From assembly GCA_025024175.1 (NCBI GenBank), contig QCXZ01000064.1:6138001-6202000 (forward strand): a stretch of 64,000 bases of DNA, in the 5' to 3' direction. This document shows positions 63,050 through 64,000 of the stretch, piece after piece. Each line of letters begins with the position of its first letter. Positions within the stretch are counted from its first letter, which is position 1. The notes beneath the pieces were generated by a model. It saw nothing but the letters and a program-made list of their open reading frames with translations, was not told where the DNA came from and ran no database searches. The DNA comes from Rhyzopertha dominica. Its lineage: Eukaryota > Arthropoda > Insecta > Coleoptera > Bostrichidae. The position numbers and the translations under genes were made by a program.

Positions 63050-64000
63050 CTCGTTAGACTGAAACTGAAACACCAACAATAAAAAAAAACAATAAATGTG
63101 AGGTTAAGGCTAAATTTGACAAATTAAATGACATTAGCAAACGACACAGTGCTACCATAACAGTAACAGGGTTAAAAGGTAAAACTACGAAGAGGACTGC
63201 AATATAAAGTCACTTTAATCTTAAGACGGAATGGAAGTACCCGATTTTATGCTTGCTTCTATAAAACGTATCAATTTTTACAAGAAACAACAGTTATGGG
63301 GGTAAATTTAATAGATTGGTATTCCTGTTTTCGCGCCAGCCTTAACCTCACAAAACAATTCCTTAACCTCTAATAAGTTTGAACGACCGCAAGAACAAAG
63401 CCGCATTCACAGAACGTCGACGTGTCGCTGGCGACACTTCGCCGACCAATAGCGTTTCGTCTTCGTGCGTATTCCCCTCTGTCGCTGGCGACTATCTGCT
63501 GTCGCCCGTGAAGTTTGAATTTGCGAACTACAGTAAAGTGTCGCTAGTTTTTTTGAGGTTAGGACTAGGACGGTTTCATTTGAATTCAAATTAGGTATGT
63601 CGCAAACGCAGAGTTGCACTTTAGTGCACAACACGGGAGTTAAATTTAATATGAATTCAACTTGTAACGAAATTAGAATTGCTCAAAAAGGTAATTTGTT
63701 TGGTAATAACTATTTCAACATATCTAAANGCGGCGAAAAAGGCCATATCGTAGGACGCTTGAATCGGAGCATGCAACACTGCACATTATAAGGAGGAAGT
63801 TACACGTACACTCATTTTTTTAAAACTAAACGCGACCGCAACAAGCTAATTTCAAATTCGTATTCAGAAGGTTATTTTCTAAAGGTGCGCAAAATTTCAA
63901 TGATGTAGCTAGTTCGGGCTAGTCCTTTTTGCAGGAGGTATTGGTTCTCTTGACAGATCCACCTTTTCAATAAGAAGACCGACTAAACCAAGCACTTTCT
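63050..64000. other. Upstream region of mdlc
   Basis: Contains the mdlc promoter by position. Two short frames (63379-63594 and 63597-63791) show no family likeness and are probably not genes. The palindrome-like GTCGCTGGCGAC occurs twice (63424-63435 and 63481-63492). One N is at 63729. Confidence 0.4.

Noticed and set aside
63597..63791. 64-codon frame near the right edge
   Set aside because: Short, contains an N, no family likeness; could be an exon of a gene beyond the window but nothing supports that.

Overview
This window is insect nuclear DNA, AT-rich, intron-rich and heavily loaded with transposable elements. A beetle is the most likely source, judging from the style of the cuticle protein tail and the mix of mobile elements, but the order is an inference. 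Eleven protein-coding genes can be built with consistent splice sites and reading phases. Several scattered single N bases mark unresolved assembly positions.

Layout. 1-1169: last exon of an RR-type cuticle protein (+). 2190-3610: decayed non-LTR retrotransposon (-). 3802-19448: the N-terminal 14 exons (about 805 aa) of Rbcn-3B/WDR7 (-), whose introns hold two hAT-like elements, one of two Harbinger-like elements, nested MITEs, a foldback element and retroelement scraps. 20650-22101: intronless DNAJC21 (+). 24291-24903: METTL26-like main exon (+). 26133-29790: LHFPL2-like tetraspan gene (-), with the second Harbinger-like copy and a tRNA-like cassette in its introns. 30248-35031: LRRC71 (+), head-to-head with LHFPL2 and carrying a dead Tc1 element. 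38370-38927: GGACT-like gamma-glutamylamine cyclotransferase (+). 40502-48783: ACBD5 (+), with Penelope-like, RT and DUF7869-like element remains in its introns. 51772-56989: chitinase Cht2 (+), whose first intron holds a degenerate tandem array. 57006-59529: a structurally complete piggyBac element (-) inserted 17 bp after the Cht2 stop codon. 61960-63049: mdlc/RNF113A (-).

The genes form no operon or pathway cluster. They are ordinary housekeeping genes (splicing, ribosome biogenesis, V-ATPase regulation, ER-peroxisome contact) with two cuticle-related genes at opposite sides. Most of the unusual content is mobile DNA: the intact piggyBac with a nine-codon first exon, target-site-flanked hAT-like and Harbinger-like pairs, a MITE inside a MITE, a roughly 0.5-kb palindrome, and a tRNA-like sequence enclosed by a perfect 23-bp inverted repeat. 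I found no CRISPR array, rRNA or convincing functional tRNA. All family assignments come from reading translated sequence against remembered families; no search was run.
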